The position numbers and the translations under genes were made by a program. The notes beneath the pieces are model-generated. The model saw only the letters and a list, made by a program, of their open reading frames with translations, had not been told where the DNA came from and did not search any database. Shown one piece after another: positions 62,831-64,000 of a stretch of 64,000 nucleotides of DNA (within the stretch, counting starts at the first letter, position 1; each line of letters begins with the position of its first letter). The stretch lies in NCBI RefSeq assembly GCF_004664715.2, contig NC_051069.1, positions 74,360,647 through 74,424,646 on the forward strand. Reading direction: 5' to 3'. The stretch comes from Peromyscus leucopus (taxonomy: Eukaryota > Chordata > Mammalia > Rodentia > Cricetidae).

Positions 62831-64000
62831 TGTTCATATTATACATGGACTATTTCATCTCCTCCACATATCTTTATATTGATTTTAATTGGGAGGAAGA
62901 TTTTTAATCTATTAGGGGAAACATTGCTGAAAACAGCAAACCTCCTTCCACTAATTCCTCTTCTAGAAAACAGTATTAGCCAAGAATATATTCTGATTCT
63001 CCAAGAAAATCAAAACTACTATCTCATCAGCTGTGGCATGTTGTAGACTTCTACATTACCCATGATGGAACCATGTTGATGATTTTGCTAATGAAGACCC
63101 TAGGTACCACTTCTCCCTGGTATCTTTCAGCCAGTTCATGTTGGTGCTGGTCCATGGCTGCCTTCCCAGAAACAGCATGTTCCCAAGCCAAAGTATTCTT
63201 CTATTTCATATTATGACTACTTTAATGGAGGAAAGAGTCTCAGAGCAAAGGAAGTAGATATAGGCTGTATAAATAAAGTGCATTGTAGGCTTGAGAGTGA
63301 AGTAATGTCAGAGGAAGTTGAAATGTTACAAAGTAATAGCAGTTGTGAGGTTTAGGCATGAGCATATAACCATCATACATACGAAAGACAAAGGGCCAGG
63401 GCAGAAATTGGTATCAGTATGCACAGAGAGGTAAGAAAATGGTTCTTGGAGGATGCATATGACTTCTTCTCCAGGAGCCATGCAGAGGGGACTTTAATGC
63501 CACTTCCTTCTCTGTTTGTCCAAGCTGTTTATATGTTCTAGCAGATCTTTCTTTCTCTAATCCTCAAACCTGACCATGCTTATTGAAATGCAGATAGCTG
63601 GTGCTGTAACTCTGGAGCAAGTCCTGGGACTCTGTTTTGGAGGCCGTGTCCATGCTGAGAATTTGGAAGCTTACTTCTATAGCAAGGCTGTCGTCATGTG
63701 ATACTGTGTTGGTTAGTATGGTCTGAAAGAAGAATCAAAGCATCCAGCATCTTAGAAAATCAGTTCAAAAAGATTTACTCTCTCAAACTTGGTCTGTGAG
63801 CATGAACTTTTACATGAGACTCATTTCAGAAATCTAGTAGGTTTAGCTTCTTAAAATAAACAGTACTCTTTTTTTTTGCTGACTTCTGGGATTTAAGACA
63901 ATTTAGTTCCTCAAATGTTATCTGTATTTATACAAACATGCTAAAATGAACTTAGACTTTTACTTTCCGGATAAAGCATAATTTTAATTTTCTTATACAA
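62831..64000. other. Intergenic DNA to the window end, no gene seen
   Basis: AT-rich, no clear repeat or known protein. Confidence 0.3.

Overview
This is a stretch of rodent nuclear DNA, most likely from a cricetid (hamster, vole or deer-mouse group). The evidence is the repeat content. It has B1 SINEs with the internal stretch GGAAAGGCGCAAAGCTACAC, plus B2, B4 and ID SINEs, Lx-type L1 3' ends, a rodent hAT (URR1-like) element, ERV LTRs, old MIR copies and long dinucleotide microsatellites. The species assignment is inference; no search was run.

One protein gene can be supported: TENT5A (FAM46A), a non-canonical poly(A) polymerase of the TENT5 family, on the minus strand in the first 6.6 kb. 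Its three exons can be placed to the base from splice signals and reading frame: a short first coding exon (6287-6268), a middle exon (6084-5541) and a large last exon that ends at the TAA at 3682-3680. A 3' UTR of about 3.3 kb runs left to an AATAAA at 353-358. The predicted protein is 446 residues from the upstream ATG or 427 from the internal ATG. The promoter lies in a CpG island (about 5440-7390) and has a TATA box, an ETS site and a perfect octamer in a row upstream of exon 1.

From about 7.4 kb to the right end (over 56 kb) I find no convincing protein gene, rRNA or tRNA gene. This is consistent with the gene-poor interval expected 5' of TENT5A. It is non-coding DNA with SINEs, LINE fragments, LTRs and microsatellites. 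The clearest structures are a B2 (9.8 kb) and a B1 (34.2 kb) with intact target-site duplications; a solo ERV LTR with a 6-bp duplication inside an older split repeat (13 kb); an ERV 3' LTR with its polypurine tract and a second LTR nearby (21.4-22.8 kb); a URR1-like hAT element (24.5 kb); and an L1 with an inverted 5' part, a twin-priming product (49.8-51.0 kb). Two large inverted repeats stand out: a perfect 37-bp-arm hairpin at 31.34-31.43 kb and a pair of arms of about 130 bp at 40.4-40.95 kb.

I see no evidence of an undescribed biological system here. The most useful leads are the TENT5A intron 1, which is frame-neutral and stop-free, the octamer/ETS/TATA promoter layout, the inverted repeats, and a few repeat-free stretches that could be conserved regulatory DNA.
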